From Eutreptiella sp. 'Long Island Sound 2002' (taxonomy: Eukaryota; Euglenozoa; Euglenophyceae; Eutreptiales; Eutreptiaceae), in contig OZ038392.1 of the NCBI GenBank assembly GCA_964036045.1, positions 40,586,806-40,650,805 of the forward strand: DNA of 64,000 nucleotides. The letters are read 5' to 3'. The notes under the pieces were generated by a model, which was not told where the DNA came from, did no database searches, and was given only the letters and a program-made list of their open reading frames with translations. How positions within the stretch are numbered: the stretch's first letter is position 1; each line of letters begins with the position of its first letter. Shown here one piece after another: positions 9,451-19,629 of this stretch. A program made the translations under genes and the position numbers.

Positions 9451-10990
9451 CAGTATACACAGGGGAGGCCGGGTTTTCGTTTCCGGGGGGGGGGGGGGGG
9501 ATAGAGCCCTCCGGCCGGACCCCCCCCTCCCCCAAAAAGGGCTATATTGACAGGACCCCCAAAATCCTACCGAGTCTGACCCACAGGCCTTGGAGGTAAC
9601 CTAGACCCAAAAATCGGGGGAAAAAGAAAATGGGATTTTTGGAATCAGCACGTCCAGGGGGTTCAGAAAACTCATCATTTGCCATAATTCGGTGAAAAAA
9701 AAATCGACCAATTTTAGTGCTCGAAAAAATTTCAGCGCCTTTGGCGCCAGACTTCATAATGGCTGATTAATGGTGCCCGTCAATTGAGCCCTTTTCCCGA
9801 ACCCCCCCCCCCCCCCCGGAAGTGAAAACCCGACATGCCCAGTGGATATTTGGGCTCACACGGTGGATATTTGGGGTCAGTGGTTTTTTTGCACAGGCCC
9901 TGGGTACATGCTTGGGTCTTCACTTAGAGGGTGCAATCAGGAAAGGGCTGCCTGCAAATTTCACAAAACGGGAATATTATGAGCCCCCCCCCCTTGATGT
10001 GGCAAGATTTAGAGTGGCACATTCATTGTGTATTGGGCAAGGTTCAGTATGGCTGAAAGGTTTGGCATGCTCAGGTGGGGTTGCCATGAAGCCTCAGTGC
10101 ACAGGTCGGTTGTTCTGGTTGTGCACACCACACTGGCTGTTTTAGAAAGAACTTGTCTAAAACTGTCTCAACTAAGCTTGGGTCAACATAGTTGGCAGGT
10201 GTGGCCGGGAAATTTGTTCCTCTGCTCAGCGATGCTTGGTTTAGCCCGTTCGCGTCCCTCCTATGCCAGCGCCAGCATGCTTTACGGATATTCTTTCCCA
10301 ACTTGTTTCCTTCGACCTTGTGATCGTACAACAAGAAAGAAAGACTGGATGTCATGTCATGGTCAAGGCACTGCGAGTACAACAGGCTCCCTTTGAGACC
10401 CGCTAAATATTGCTTGTCCTCTTGTGCACAACTACTTCGGCCTCAGAGTCCGTGTCTAGCCGTCCGATTGCGGGGAACAGCACATTTTTTGACTCTACAA
10501 CGAAATTCTAATCAAAAAATAAGAAGAGAGAGAGAGTAAAATTTTCATACCACAAAAACCTTTAGCACCAAACCACCCCAAACCAAATTGCATTACATTG
10601 AATCACTTTTCTGGGAAAAACAAAGGGAGGGAAACAAATGTATTACAGCAGCACGACTGGGCAGCTACCCCGGAATTCGGTCCCCAAAGCACTACGGATT
10701 TTTTTCATCCCTGGGTATTTTATCAGCAACAGCCACCGATGTTACCCGATAAAAATTCTGGGAAAGAATCTAGGCAATGGCCAGAATCATGCTGAGAATT
10801 TGGGTTCCAAAATAAACATTTTCTGCTTCACTTTTGAGTGTGTGGTCTAAGGTTATTGTCTTGCTAAAGTGGTTTCAGCATTTTTCATTTCGACTGTCAT
10901 CGCAAAGCAATGAATGCCATATAAGTCTTTTTGTTAACACATTGACTTGTGCCACAACCAGCAGCCCTTGTGGCAGTGGGAATGAGCACG
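9451..10990. other. No supported gene
   Basis: Poly-G near 9486 and poly-C near 9801 stand out. A minus-strand frame at about 10,071-10,382 has a moderately protein-like composition but no recognisable domain and no clear splice sites. The stretch 10,400-10,990 shows nothing I can name. Confidence 0.5.
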
Positions 10991-10991
10991 C

Positions 10992-10992
<1 letters not shown>

Positions 10993-11036
<44 letters not shown>

Positions 11037-11097
11037 AACACACACACGCGCGCACACGCACACGCGCGCACACACACACACACAGACAGAGACCCAG

Positions 11098-11129
<32 letters not shown>
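10993..11129. repeat. CA/GT microsatellite abutting a splice donor
   Basis: Long interrupted (CA)n with CGCGCA interruptions on the plus strand. Read on the minus strand, it starts at the donor of the exon ending at 11130 (ACAAG|GTGTGTG). Confidence 0.85.
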
Positions 11130-11284
11130 CTTGTCTTTAGTATATCTGGGATGCTGTTAACAATCAAAATAATCAGATGGACGGCTACAGACCAATCCAG
11201 CTTTTCCAAGATGTTCAGATGGTTTGGATAATCCATAAGCAGCACTATCCACCTGCAGACAATTTGCAGCCTTCGAACCTGTCC
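11130..11284 (-). CDS. Putative internal exon, helical protein, unknown
   Basis: About 51 residues on the minus strand, strongly hydrophobic and helical ([20 protein letters not shown], then [18 protein letters not shown]). It runs from a possible acceptor, CTGTCGCCAG, at 11285-11286 to a donor, AAG|GTGTGTG, that opens directly into a GT microsatellite. It resembles an alpha-solenoid repeat, but no family is identified. It is similar in character to the exon at 4412-4586 on the same strand. Confidence 0.4.
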
Positions 11285-11289
11285 CTGGC

Positions 11290-12110
11290 GACAGGGCGTC
11301 CAGTTAAAACAGTACACCATTAAAACAGTACCGCTCTGTTTGTGCAGTGCACAGTGCCGCAGTGGCATGATGTCAGGTTGGTGTGCCCAGCATCCATCAG
11401 ATTTCCCCTGCGTGTGTGCAGATTGCTCTGGCATTACGCGCAGAGTGCAATGGAGAGGATGCCGTCCACATGTACACCAACTACAATACTATGAAGGGCG
11501 AGAGAGGGGATGCTGGATGGGAGATGAGGCGTAAGGTAAGTGCGGGGTCGGAACTGAACATAGGGTCCTAAACTGACTGGAATGGTGCACATATATACTG
11601 TACCTGAGGGCCAGAGCACAGCCTATGGAAACGATTCCCTGATCAAGACATACTTCAGCTGGACAACGAATTCTGGATTTGTAGTCCCTGTCTGCAGACT
11701 GGAAAGCATCTGACGATGTCCTGCAATGGGGTGAAGGGTGAACTGAGGCGCTTGGAGGTTGGTGCCTGAGACCCCAACGAGGACTATTTACGCCCCCCCC
11801 CCCCCCGCCTCAACCCCTCCTCCCGCCCCAACTGGTGTCCTGGCATCAGTATAAACCCTCAGGATGGTAGCAAGCGGGACGGATCCCGCATGCACTGCCA
11901 ACACGGGAGGACGAGGGAGAGGGCGGCGCGCAGAGAGCCAGCCTCATCCCGCCAGTGTACAGATCAGTCGAGACAGGGCAGGGCCTGGGACTGGCGCCCA
12001 CCATGTTGTGCCTCGCAGGCATGGCAGTCAAGTGCTCCGACGGTCCAACGATCCGGCGATCAGAGTGAGCGATCAGAGTGAGCGATCGGAGTCTGAGACC
12101 CTGGTGCCCA
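11290..12110. other. No supported gene; possible LINE 5' flank
   Basis: A poly-C tract lies near 11,795. At 11,845-11,880 GGCATCAGTATAAACCCTCA precedes a GC-rich stretch leading into LINE ORF1. The words GTATAAA(AA)CCCTCAGGATGGT recur inverted near 5,795-5,825. The 5' end of the element cannot be fixed. Confidence 0.4.
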
Positions 12111-12145
12111 GGCATTGTGCCGGCACTGCGACGCGAGGGTAGACT
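12040..12145 (+). repeat. LINE 5'-type segment, first copy
   Basis: It shares CGATCCGGCGATCAG, AGACCCTGGTGCC and GCACTGCGACGCGAGG in the same order with 18,870-18,955. The words GAGTGAGCGATC are locally repeated here. A repeated segment before each half of the element suggests either two LINE copies or an internally duplicated leader. Confidence 0.6.
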
Positions 12146-14319
12146 CCAGGAGCGTACGAAGCACACAGGAGCGTACGAAGCGCACAGGAGCATATGAAGC
12201 GCACAGGAGCGTACGAAGCGCACAGTGGAGAACAGTGGAGATCACACGTACAGCAGCAGAGGCCGTGTTGAGTTGCGGCCGGCTACACGCGGGGGGTGCA
12301 CGGCCGACAACAGGACCAAACGGGATCGAAGAGCCAGGACAGGGTAGCCAACGTCGTCACTACAGACATAGAGAGCACGAGAGGAGAGCCAGAATTCCGA
12401 GGCTGCGACGGTACAGCAGTGGTTACCCAGAAAGCGCACCTCACAATGGGCGAGGGAGGGCGTGGAGCCGACGGGGCACAACCCCACCATCGCTCCCCCA
12501 AGGGGTACGATGGAAGCACGTGAGCGTGACGGACGTCATCCGCATCGATGACGTGTATACGACGGCAGGCGCCAAACCCGCAGGGGTCGTGGACGGGGCA
12601 GGCACCAAGTGGATGGACAGCTCCGTGGACGCATACGTGACGCAAGACAAGCTCCTATGGGTGTCGCTCACGACGAGGAACCTCTCCGAAGCGCAAACGG
12701 CGGTGACACACGCGGTACCGGGCATGGAGAGAGCCCACATCCAGTCGGCCAAGGACGCGAGAGGTGAGCTCCAGGCGTACGTGACGGCCGACCCCCAGAG
12801 GTGGCAAGAAGTCAGGGGCCACATGGCAAATGCCCTGGCCCCTCAAGCCGACCTCTTCCGGAAGAAGCTACGAGCGTCAACGTGGGAGGACACCAAGCCG
12901 CTCATCGCCGGGACGGGGCACTATCCGCCCACCAAGGGCATGACCGTGGAAGGACAGAAGACCATGATCATGGTGGCCATTCACGCAGCGACAACTCGCC
13001 TCCAAGGCAGGGACCGGGTGTCCCTCGGGGAGCCAACGATTGCGTGGAGCAGGGAGAGCCTCGTCGAAGAAGAAACGGCGCCGGAGGAGGAACGCCTGGA
13101 CCTAGACACAACGCGGAGGCTTTTCCCCGTGGCCCAAGCCTCCCAGGCACGAAGAGTCGCAGCCCGGGCGCCCGACGGCGGCAGGCAACCTGGGGCGGCC
13201 CCGCCAAAACCACACGCGCAGGTGAGGCTGCAACGCAAAGTAGTTGAGGAGAGCCTGGAGGCAGGCACGGAGGCCCCAGAGCGGGCACGCCAGAAGATCC
13301 AGGACACGGCGGGAGCTCTTGCGGAGCTACGCATGGCAGCAGAGCTGGGAGAGGAGTGGATTGACGTCCTGCTCGACGACGAGGAGCCGCTGCCAGCGGA
13401 CCTACTGCTCACAATGAGAGCAGCCCGGCAAGGCCCTGCCCGAGAGGCAGCGGCGGGCGCGACCAAGGGCTTCCAGGACGCGGTTGACATCACCATCCCC
13501 AGGCGGGTGAAGACCGAGGACATCAACTGGTACCTGAAGCTGGCGTTCAGGAACACCTTTGAGCCACTGCCGGAATCAGCGGAGGGCAAGGTCCGCCTGC
13601 AGTGTACACGGAAAACAGCCGATGCGATGCGCAAGGGGGTGACCATCAGAGGAGAGAAGATCAAGGCGCACGCGAAGAAGAAGCGAGACGCGGACAGCAG
13701 CGATGAGGAGGAGCCCAGCGACGACGACGGGGTGGGAGCAAGAGGCGTGGAGCGGGAAAGAGTGCAGACAAGGACGGCAAGAGCGGCAAGGCCAAGAAAT
13801 GGTTCGCGGGCTGCTACAGATGTGGTGGCGACCACAGGTGGACAGCCTGCCACGTGGTGGGCCCCATCGGCCAGAAAGAGCGATGTACCCGCCGTGGCAA
13901 GAAGGGACACATCGCGAAAGTGTGCACAGGGGCAGTGGCGGCGAGGGCAGCCTTCCTCAGAAACTACAGCAAACCGTGGGAGTTTGAACAGACCCCGCCG
14001 GACGACGACGAAGGGCAGCGGGACCAAGACCCAGCCCCGAGGAACCAGGGGCGGGAGGACGCAGCAGGGAGAAGGTACACTCCACAAGAAAGCGATCCCG
14101 GGGCCGGGCACGCAGTGGGAGCCGAGACCGGAGCGGAGACCGGAGCCGCCACAAGAGCAGAGACAGGCGCAGGGACCCGAGCAGGGACCCGCCAGAAACG
14201 CACCCAGAGCCGCAGCCGCCAGAAGAGTCGAGACCCGAAGAAGTCCAGGGGCAGAGACAAAAGGCGCAGCCGAAGCAAGAGCGACGGCCGAGACCGCCGG
14301 TCCGCGACTGGGGACAGTG
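12115..14319 (+). pseudogene. LINE ORF1 (nucleic-acid-binding protein), frameshifted
   Basis: From about 12,510 to 13,735 one frame reads as a coherent protein of about 400 residues, helical and acidic, with a Lys-rich patch then SSDEEEPSDDDG. Homology to the zinc-finger part continues in another frame: WFAGCYRCGGDHRWTAC at about 13,800-13,850 is a CCHC knuckle (C-x2-C-x4-H-x4-C). A second knuckle, CTRRGKKGHIAKVC, has Arg where the second Cys should be. After a further frame change, from about 14,085, an Arg/Ser-rich tail (KRSRGRARSGSRDRS) ends at a stop at about 14,319. In LINEs such ORF1 proteins coat the RNA in the ribonucleoprotein. The long single frame to 14,415 is therefore chimeric. 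The first Met (12,115) lies in repetitive leader and is probably not the true start. Confidence 0.65.
12149..12224 (+). repeat. 19-bp tandem repeat, four units
   Basis: Four head-to-tail copies of GGAGCGTACGAAGCGCACA (unit 3 has CATATG in place of CGTACG). It lies in the leader of the LINE ORF1 region. Tandem leader repeats are common in non-LTR 5' UTRs, where they can act as promoter monomers; that role is only inferred here. Confidence 0.85.
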
Positions 14320-15566
14320 AAGCGTGGAGAGCGTATGAGCCCTAGAGGATTCCCCCCGCACATGCCTGGCAAAGGCAAGGGCTTCCGCCGCCGCCCCAGG
14401 ACTGGCAGCAGCTGACCGGAGGGGAGGCGTGGCGGCTCGGGCCGCCGCCTGCGTGGAGCCCGATGCAGCAGGGGCGCCAGTCGCAACTGCCGGGGCGGCC
14501 GACGCCGACGTCCTGGAGCCTGTCGAGGAGGGTGCCGCCGAGGTACGAAGACGTGGTTTGACAGTACCCCCGAGCGCACCTAACGTGCCCGGGGTTAGGC
14601 GCGATGAGCAAAGAAGCAGGGGGACGCGGTATGGCGACCCCTGGAGTCGACCAAGTATGGCTGCACCCCTAACAGCCTAAGGGTCTAGCCAAGGTGGGCG
14701 CTGTATGCTCCGAATCAGGAGTCAGACCCGAGAGGCCCAAGGGCCCCGCCGGAGAGAGCGACGATTGGCCAAAACTTGGGGGGGCCAGAGACCTCCGTCA
14801 GGGCGAGCCTCAGGTGAGAAATATATCGCGCGGTGGCGCAACAGCGCTATGGACCCTGCCGAGAGCGGGTACGCGCAGAGCAGCGACATGGGGCCGGGCC
14901 AGCGGGGCTTGGCCGCAGCCCTTATCAGTGGTGGGTCCAGCCATTGGCAGGGGCCGAGTAACTTGGACAGCGAACGAAGGAGCCAGCAGTTGCCGATGTC
15001 GATGGAGTAGTGCGTGCCAGGGAAGTGATGATGCAAGAGGTGGAGCCTGACCACGAGCAAGGGCGACGCGGGACACGGCGGAGCGTGGCCCGAGGGCGAA
15101 GGATAGACGGCAAGCCAGTAGACATCTAGATGCAACGGTGGCCTCCCTAGGAAAGACCCCACAGGTGCCACCATAGCAGTGGGAAGAGCGTCAGCGAGCG
15201 GCGGTGAGGGCGCCGGCGGAACACCCTAGCAGCACGGACGCGGGAGCACGTGCCGAGGCGCGCGGTCAGGGACGAGCTGCGGGGGCGGCACCGGCAGGGG
15301 GTGCCGCAGAAAGGGGGCCGGAGTGACGAAGTGCCGCGGGAGAATGCATGGGCAAAGAAGCGCCCGCGTGGGTGCGGAGACTAAGGCGGCAGGGATAGAA
15401 GCGAGTCCCGGGCGCACCGGGGCAGACCCCCCCACCGGCAGTACAGCCGAAGCGAGAGGCGTGGCACGAAGCACAGGCGGGAGCCGTGGCGGGGTGTGAC
15501 GTGCGAAGAATAGAGAAGCAGAGAGAGGACACGGGGCAGGGCTCGTAGAAAAGCGACGGTGGCAGA
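14320..15566. other. GC-rich LINE-like sequence without a clear ORF
   Basis: Composition matches ORF1 and ORF2, but all frames are broken and no motif is recognised. It probably belongs to the decayed LINE between ORF1 and the inserted TIR element. Confidence 0.4.
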
Positions 15567-16009
15567 CCCACGGGGGGGTGACTACAACCGGTCCTGATGC
15601 GACCCACCCCCCAGCTATCTGTCAAAACTCGGGGTGGGGGGGGGGGGGGCAGGGGGTGGATCTGGGGGGGTCGGCTGGGGGGTGTAGGGGGGGGATTTCG
15701 GCCGGGGGGGGGGGGTTCCCAAGGTGGGGGGGCTTGCGCGCGACCCACTACTACCACATGCATACCTCCTGGGGGGTTGTGTGTCTGGGGGTTGGGCGCT
15801 ACGGAGGTATGTATGCGATAATAGCGCTTTCTCGTCCTTGCCGAGAAGAAAGTCTTAAGGGTCGCCGTGTTGCCCCCCGCCCCCCTCCCCCCGCCCCCCT
15901 TCCCCCTCCGCCCTTGTCCCCCCCCCCCCCCCGCCCCCCGGTTAGTTTGTGAGAAAATTCCTGAGGCTTGGTTAGAGTTGGGGGTTAAAAGAAAAAATGG
16001 CTGGACTTC

Positions 16010-17240
16010 TGCTTAGAGGTCCTTGAAAAGCTCCCCCTCTGAGGAGGAGGAGGAGGAGTCTGGGCGGGCGCGCTTCGACTGAAGCTCCCGTTGGGCTTCG
16101 TCCCGCCTCTTCTTGTTGCGCTTTCCGACGCTTTTGAGCGGACGAGATCGCTCAGACCAGAGGTCGTTGCCTCGGACTCACTTGGGAGCGGGCGGGCAGG
16201 AGGCTTTGATTGGGGCAAGGGAGGCAAGCTGGACGACGACGAAGCAACGTCGCCAAGTGCAAATGAGGCCGCGGCATCAGACCGGGCGTCATCAGCCTGT
16301 GCAGGTGCATTGCCTTGTTTTTTTTTTTTGCCTTGTGAGGCACCCAATTCAGCACCGCCTCTTGCTCTGCCTCGGCAATGTGCATCAAATCAGGATGCCG
16401 TGCAGTGTCATGCACATCTGCATATAGCTGTGCCATGCAATATGACCAAACTGTCTTTGTGCATAGGGGACACCGCATAGGATGATTCGTGCACGGGCTG
16501 CTTGCAGATCTTTTCGCAAGGGTGTTCCAGCGCAGCTTAGCTGGTTGACTGGGACAGTCAGAGATCATGAGGGTGACCAAGGCATGCATCCGCTTGCGCA
16601 TGACAACCTGCGTGGAGCAAGTGACACGATCGCCACAAAACCCACAAGCGGTGGCCAAAGAAAGCTCTTCCTGACCCCTGACACACTCCTTTTGCAGAAG
16701 GTTGCAGAAGGATGTGTGCGCATGCACACGCGTGGCACTGTTGCCTCACAAATCTTGCATTGCACAGAGCGGGAAATGTCCGTGGTTAGTCCCTTGTCAC
16801 CACGATCTGTGACAAACAAGCCTTCATAAGGCTCACACTTTATGGGAGGCACCTTTTGAGGTGCGGTTTTGGCACACCATTCTGAAAGGGCATCCAACTG
16901 ACTGGTTGGTGCATACCATTTCTTATCCTCATTCACCTGCAAACGAATGAACTGGACTGAGGTAACTGAAAACGACAGTGCGAGCGCATGAAGACGGTCA
17001 TGGGACGGGGGCTTCTTCATTGCTTGGAGGTTGAGCGGGGGCTGTTGGAGGGTCTGGAGAAGCCGCCGGTGGTTCTTGCGGAGAGGGGGCTGCACAGGGG
17101 CAAGCGTGTCCACAGTGGTTGTGGTAGGCTACGAGGCATGTAACGCATGCCTTGTGGCACCCCTTCTTTTTGCACACTACGCAAGTCCCTCGCTTCAGCG
17201 ACTTCTCAAGATCGAGTGCCGCCATGGTGTGTCGCTGAGC
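16010..17240 (-). pseudogene. Cys/His-rich ORF remnants inside the TIR element
   Basis: Several minus-strand frames carry zinc-ligand-like clusters: CVVCKKKGCHKACVTC followed by YHNHC near 17,100-17,200, CKICEATVPRVC with HPSATFC near 16,690-16,760, and CPLCTKTVWSYC near 16,440-16,470. The last frame ends in a basic then Ser/Glu tail (KRNKKRRDEAQRELQSKRAR, then SSSSSSEGELFKDL) with a stop at 16,016-16,018. The pieces are in different frames, so this is either a spliced gene (a donor-like CAA|GTGAGT lies near 16,180) or a broken one. The first cluster faintly recalls the C-terminal Cys-rich domain of piggyBac-type transposases. That is a guess, not an assignment. Confidence 0.4.
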
Positions 17241-17541
17241 TGTACAAAGGGAGCAAAGCAAGGACCAAAAACATGGCAAGGGGACAGACCAACGACGGAA
17301 CGGAACGTACTATCCTACCCTATTAAGCGTTGCGCGGACCAACATGGTGCCTACTACTGTCGAAGCGGCGAATGCTTTCCTGGGTGCCTACTCCCATCGC
17401 TTTGCGGCGACTGCATGTGTTTTGGTTTAGATTTCGGCACACACAGGTTTGGGTTTGGGCACCATGCTGGCCTTTGAAAGATTTTGCAAGGGGAACCGCC
17501 CCATGGAGCACTTGCCTAAAAAAACGTGGAAAAACGTCGCA

Positions 17542-17967
17542 TGAGTCCCTAACCCCAACTCGAGGGGCCACGCAACAAAGCGTGGATTGTGAGTCCCTAA
17601 CCCCAACTCGAGGGGCCACGCAAAAAAGCGTGGGTTGTGAGTCCCTAACCCCAACTCGAGGGAGCCACGCAAAAAAGCGTGGATTGTGAGTCCCTAACCC
17701 CAACTCGAGGGGCCACACCGAAGCGTGGATTGTGAGTCCCTAACCCCAACTCGAGGGGCCACGCAAAAAAGCATGGATTGTGAGTCCCTAACCCCAACTC
17801 GAGGGGCCACGCAACAAAGCGTGGATTGTGAGTCCCTAACCCCAACTCCAGGGGCCACGCAACAAAGCGTGGATTGTGAGTCCCTAACCCCAACTCGAGG
17901 GGCCACACCGAAGCATGGATTGTGACTCCCTAACCCCAACTCGAGGGCCCACGCAACAAAGCGTGGG
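17542..17967. repeat. 48-bp minisatellite, nine units, each with a hairpin
   Basis: Nine tandem units of 46-49 bp, each starting GAGTCCCTAACCCCAACTCG (last unit GACTCC). Most include CCACGC-AACAAA-GCGTGG, a 6-bp stem and 6-base loop. Units at about 17,687 and 17,877 have a shortened form (CCACACCGAAGC). The array lies near the right end of the TIR element. No cas-like genes or unique spacers exist, so it is not CRISPR. Confidence 0.9.
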
Positions 17968-18065
17968 AAGGAGAAAGAAAGATTGAACGAATGTGTTCGC
18001 CCCAGAAAGAAATTGGCGCTACACTCGGGCCGGGGTTTTGCTCCGAATGCAGGATCTTCAGGTGG

Positions 18066-18232
18066 CAACAAACCATTTGTATAGCGCCCCGTCTTGCCGA
18101 TCCGCGCTAAAAGCACCTCGCAACAAACGACATTTGTATAGCGCCTCGTCTTGCGAAATCTGGCGCTCACACTAAAAAAGGGGGGCGCCGTTGGCGCCAT
18201 GCGGAAAAAAGGGGGCGCCGTTGGCGCCATGT
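18066..18232. repeat. 55-bp direct repeat and twin GGCGCC palindromes
   Basis: CAACAAAC...CATTTGTATAGCGCC(C/T)CGTCTTGC occurs at 18,066 and 18,121, a 55-bp spacing. Directly after, GGCGCCGTTGGCGCCATG occurs twice, 30 bp apart, each a GGCGCC/GGCGCC stem. This is subterminal sequence of the putative TIR element. Confidence 0.7.
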
Positions 18233-18323
18233 CCCCAGCCCACTATTTGTCAAAACCCGGGGGGGGGGGGGGGGGCTGGGGGGGGTCGCATACAAGGACC
18301 GGGCCCGGTCACCCCCCCGTGGG

Positions 18324-19629
18324 CAAACCAGGGGAGCACCGAGCAATCCAAGACCATGTAGAACCCAAGGGCGGGGGTGGTGGGTCCGGAGCAGGCTGTG
18401 TGCAGCCCCACACGATGACAAGCGCCACAAAGGTGGGCCCGACCGAGTGAGGTAGCCCACAAGAACCACTAAAGGGATGAGGAGAAACAGCGGGTACCTC
18501 GGCAACGACACACAGAACCGAGGGGCACTAGGTAGCTACGGGGGGCCAGTGGGCGCGTGAATAAGCCCCACGACGAGGAGACAGACGCGGCGCTAGCCAG
18601 GCAAGGAGCGCGGGAGGCACCATGGGAGGAGAAGCGCCGTCCCGGCACGCGCCCGGAGAGTGAGGACCAGGCGGAGCGAGTGGAACGGAGCACAGGGGCC
18701 GGGGAACAGCTGAGAATTGCGAGAGTAGACCCAAAAGCAAGGGCGGCCCAGGCACCAGAGTGGCGCAAGTGAGGGATAGGTGACGAGCAGCCGGCCCACG
18801 GGGCAGCACCAAGCAACAGCGGCAGAGCAACCACGGCCCACGTGCCGTGTGTAGTCGAAGGCGACGGCGTTCCCACGATCCGGCGATCAGTTGAACGGAG
18901 TCAGAGACCCTGGTGCCTGGACATGTGACTTGCACTGCGACGCGAGGTTAGACCCCATGACAAGAGAGGCCGGCACGAGGGGGAAGCCCCTTACGGGACT
19001 GCCCAGCGGGGTATCCGCCCTTCTGTCCCAGATACACATGGCGCTGCGATGGGGAGACAATGTGCCGGCACAGCTGGGCGACTTCCTGCCCGGATTGCAT
19101 ACCGGGTGGACGCCAACGTCCTGACAGACGGGGGGCCTCCCGACGCGCGGCCCGACGACCACGCAACGATGGGCAGACAGGCTCCCCTACGACGTGGTGC
19201 AAGCACCGGTGTACTCGATCGACCTGCAGCCCTGAGGGCTCTGGCACGGCTCCAGGTGGCAGATCTGGCCGGACAGAGTCTCGCCGCACTGGCAGTGCGC
19301 TCTGAAGAGACTCATGGGTAGCCCTACGGCAGCACCGGTGGTGGTCCGCGAGCTATGACATGCCAGAGGCGAACTGCACGGGGATGACCTGGCGGGCCTA
19401 GTAAGCGTGCTCCCGCTGGGCGGGTCAGCAGTGCTCCATGCCGACGACAATGAACTGCACCTCCCGAGAGCAACAGCGGTGACCTTCGCCGGCCACGTAC
19501 CGACGGCGAGGGTGCCGGCAGCGACGGCGGTCAAGTGGACAGGGCAGGTGGAGACGCGGGTGCGGACCCTTCTAGTCATGACAGCCAGGGGAAGGACACA
19601 GATGGGGAGACGCAGCCAGGTCTGACGAG
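18324..19629 (+). other. LINE sequence upstream of ORF2, no intact ORF
   Basis: GC-rich DNA of the same composition as the LINE. It includes a second copy (about 18,870-18,955) of the leader-type segment seen at 12,040-12,145. Frames are broken throughout and I recognise no domain. Confidence 0.45.

Larger units (their letters stand above)
15567..18323. mobile_element. Putative DNA transposon with 49-bp TIRs
   Basis: Positions 15,567-15,615 and the reverse complement of 18,275-18,323 both start CCCACGGGGGGGTGAC. They go on to share CCGGTCCT, ATGCGACCC and CCCCCAGC, about 40 of 49 positions. The 2.76-kb segment splits LINE ORF1 sequence from ORF2 sequence. Just inside each end lies CTAT(C/T)TGTCAAAAC in direct orientation next to a G-tract. 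No clear target-site duplication is visible (left flank GGCAGA, right flank CAAACC). The interior holds broken Cys-rich ORFs on the minus strand and minisatellites. No DDE catalytic core is recognised, so it would be non-autonomous or too decayed to classify. Confidence 0.55.

Noticed and set aside
1-11300. One confirmed gene built from the minus-strand exons at 1.2, 1.8, 4.4 and 11.1 kb
   Set aside because: Same strand and similar donors are suggestive, but phases could not be chained and no family links the pieces.
10875-11434. Cys/Val-rich or His/Thr-rich proteins
   Set aside because: They are translations of the CA/GT microsatellite; the same applies at 4,300-4,410.
12115-14415. A single 766-codon LINE ORF1 product
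   Set aside because: The zinc knuckle and Arg/Ser tail are in other frames, so the long frame crosses frameshifts and is chimeric after about 13,735.
17542-17967. CRISPR array
   Set aside because: The whole 48-bp unit is repeated with no unique spacers, and the context is eukaryotic mobile DNA.
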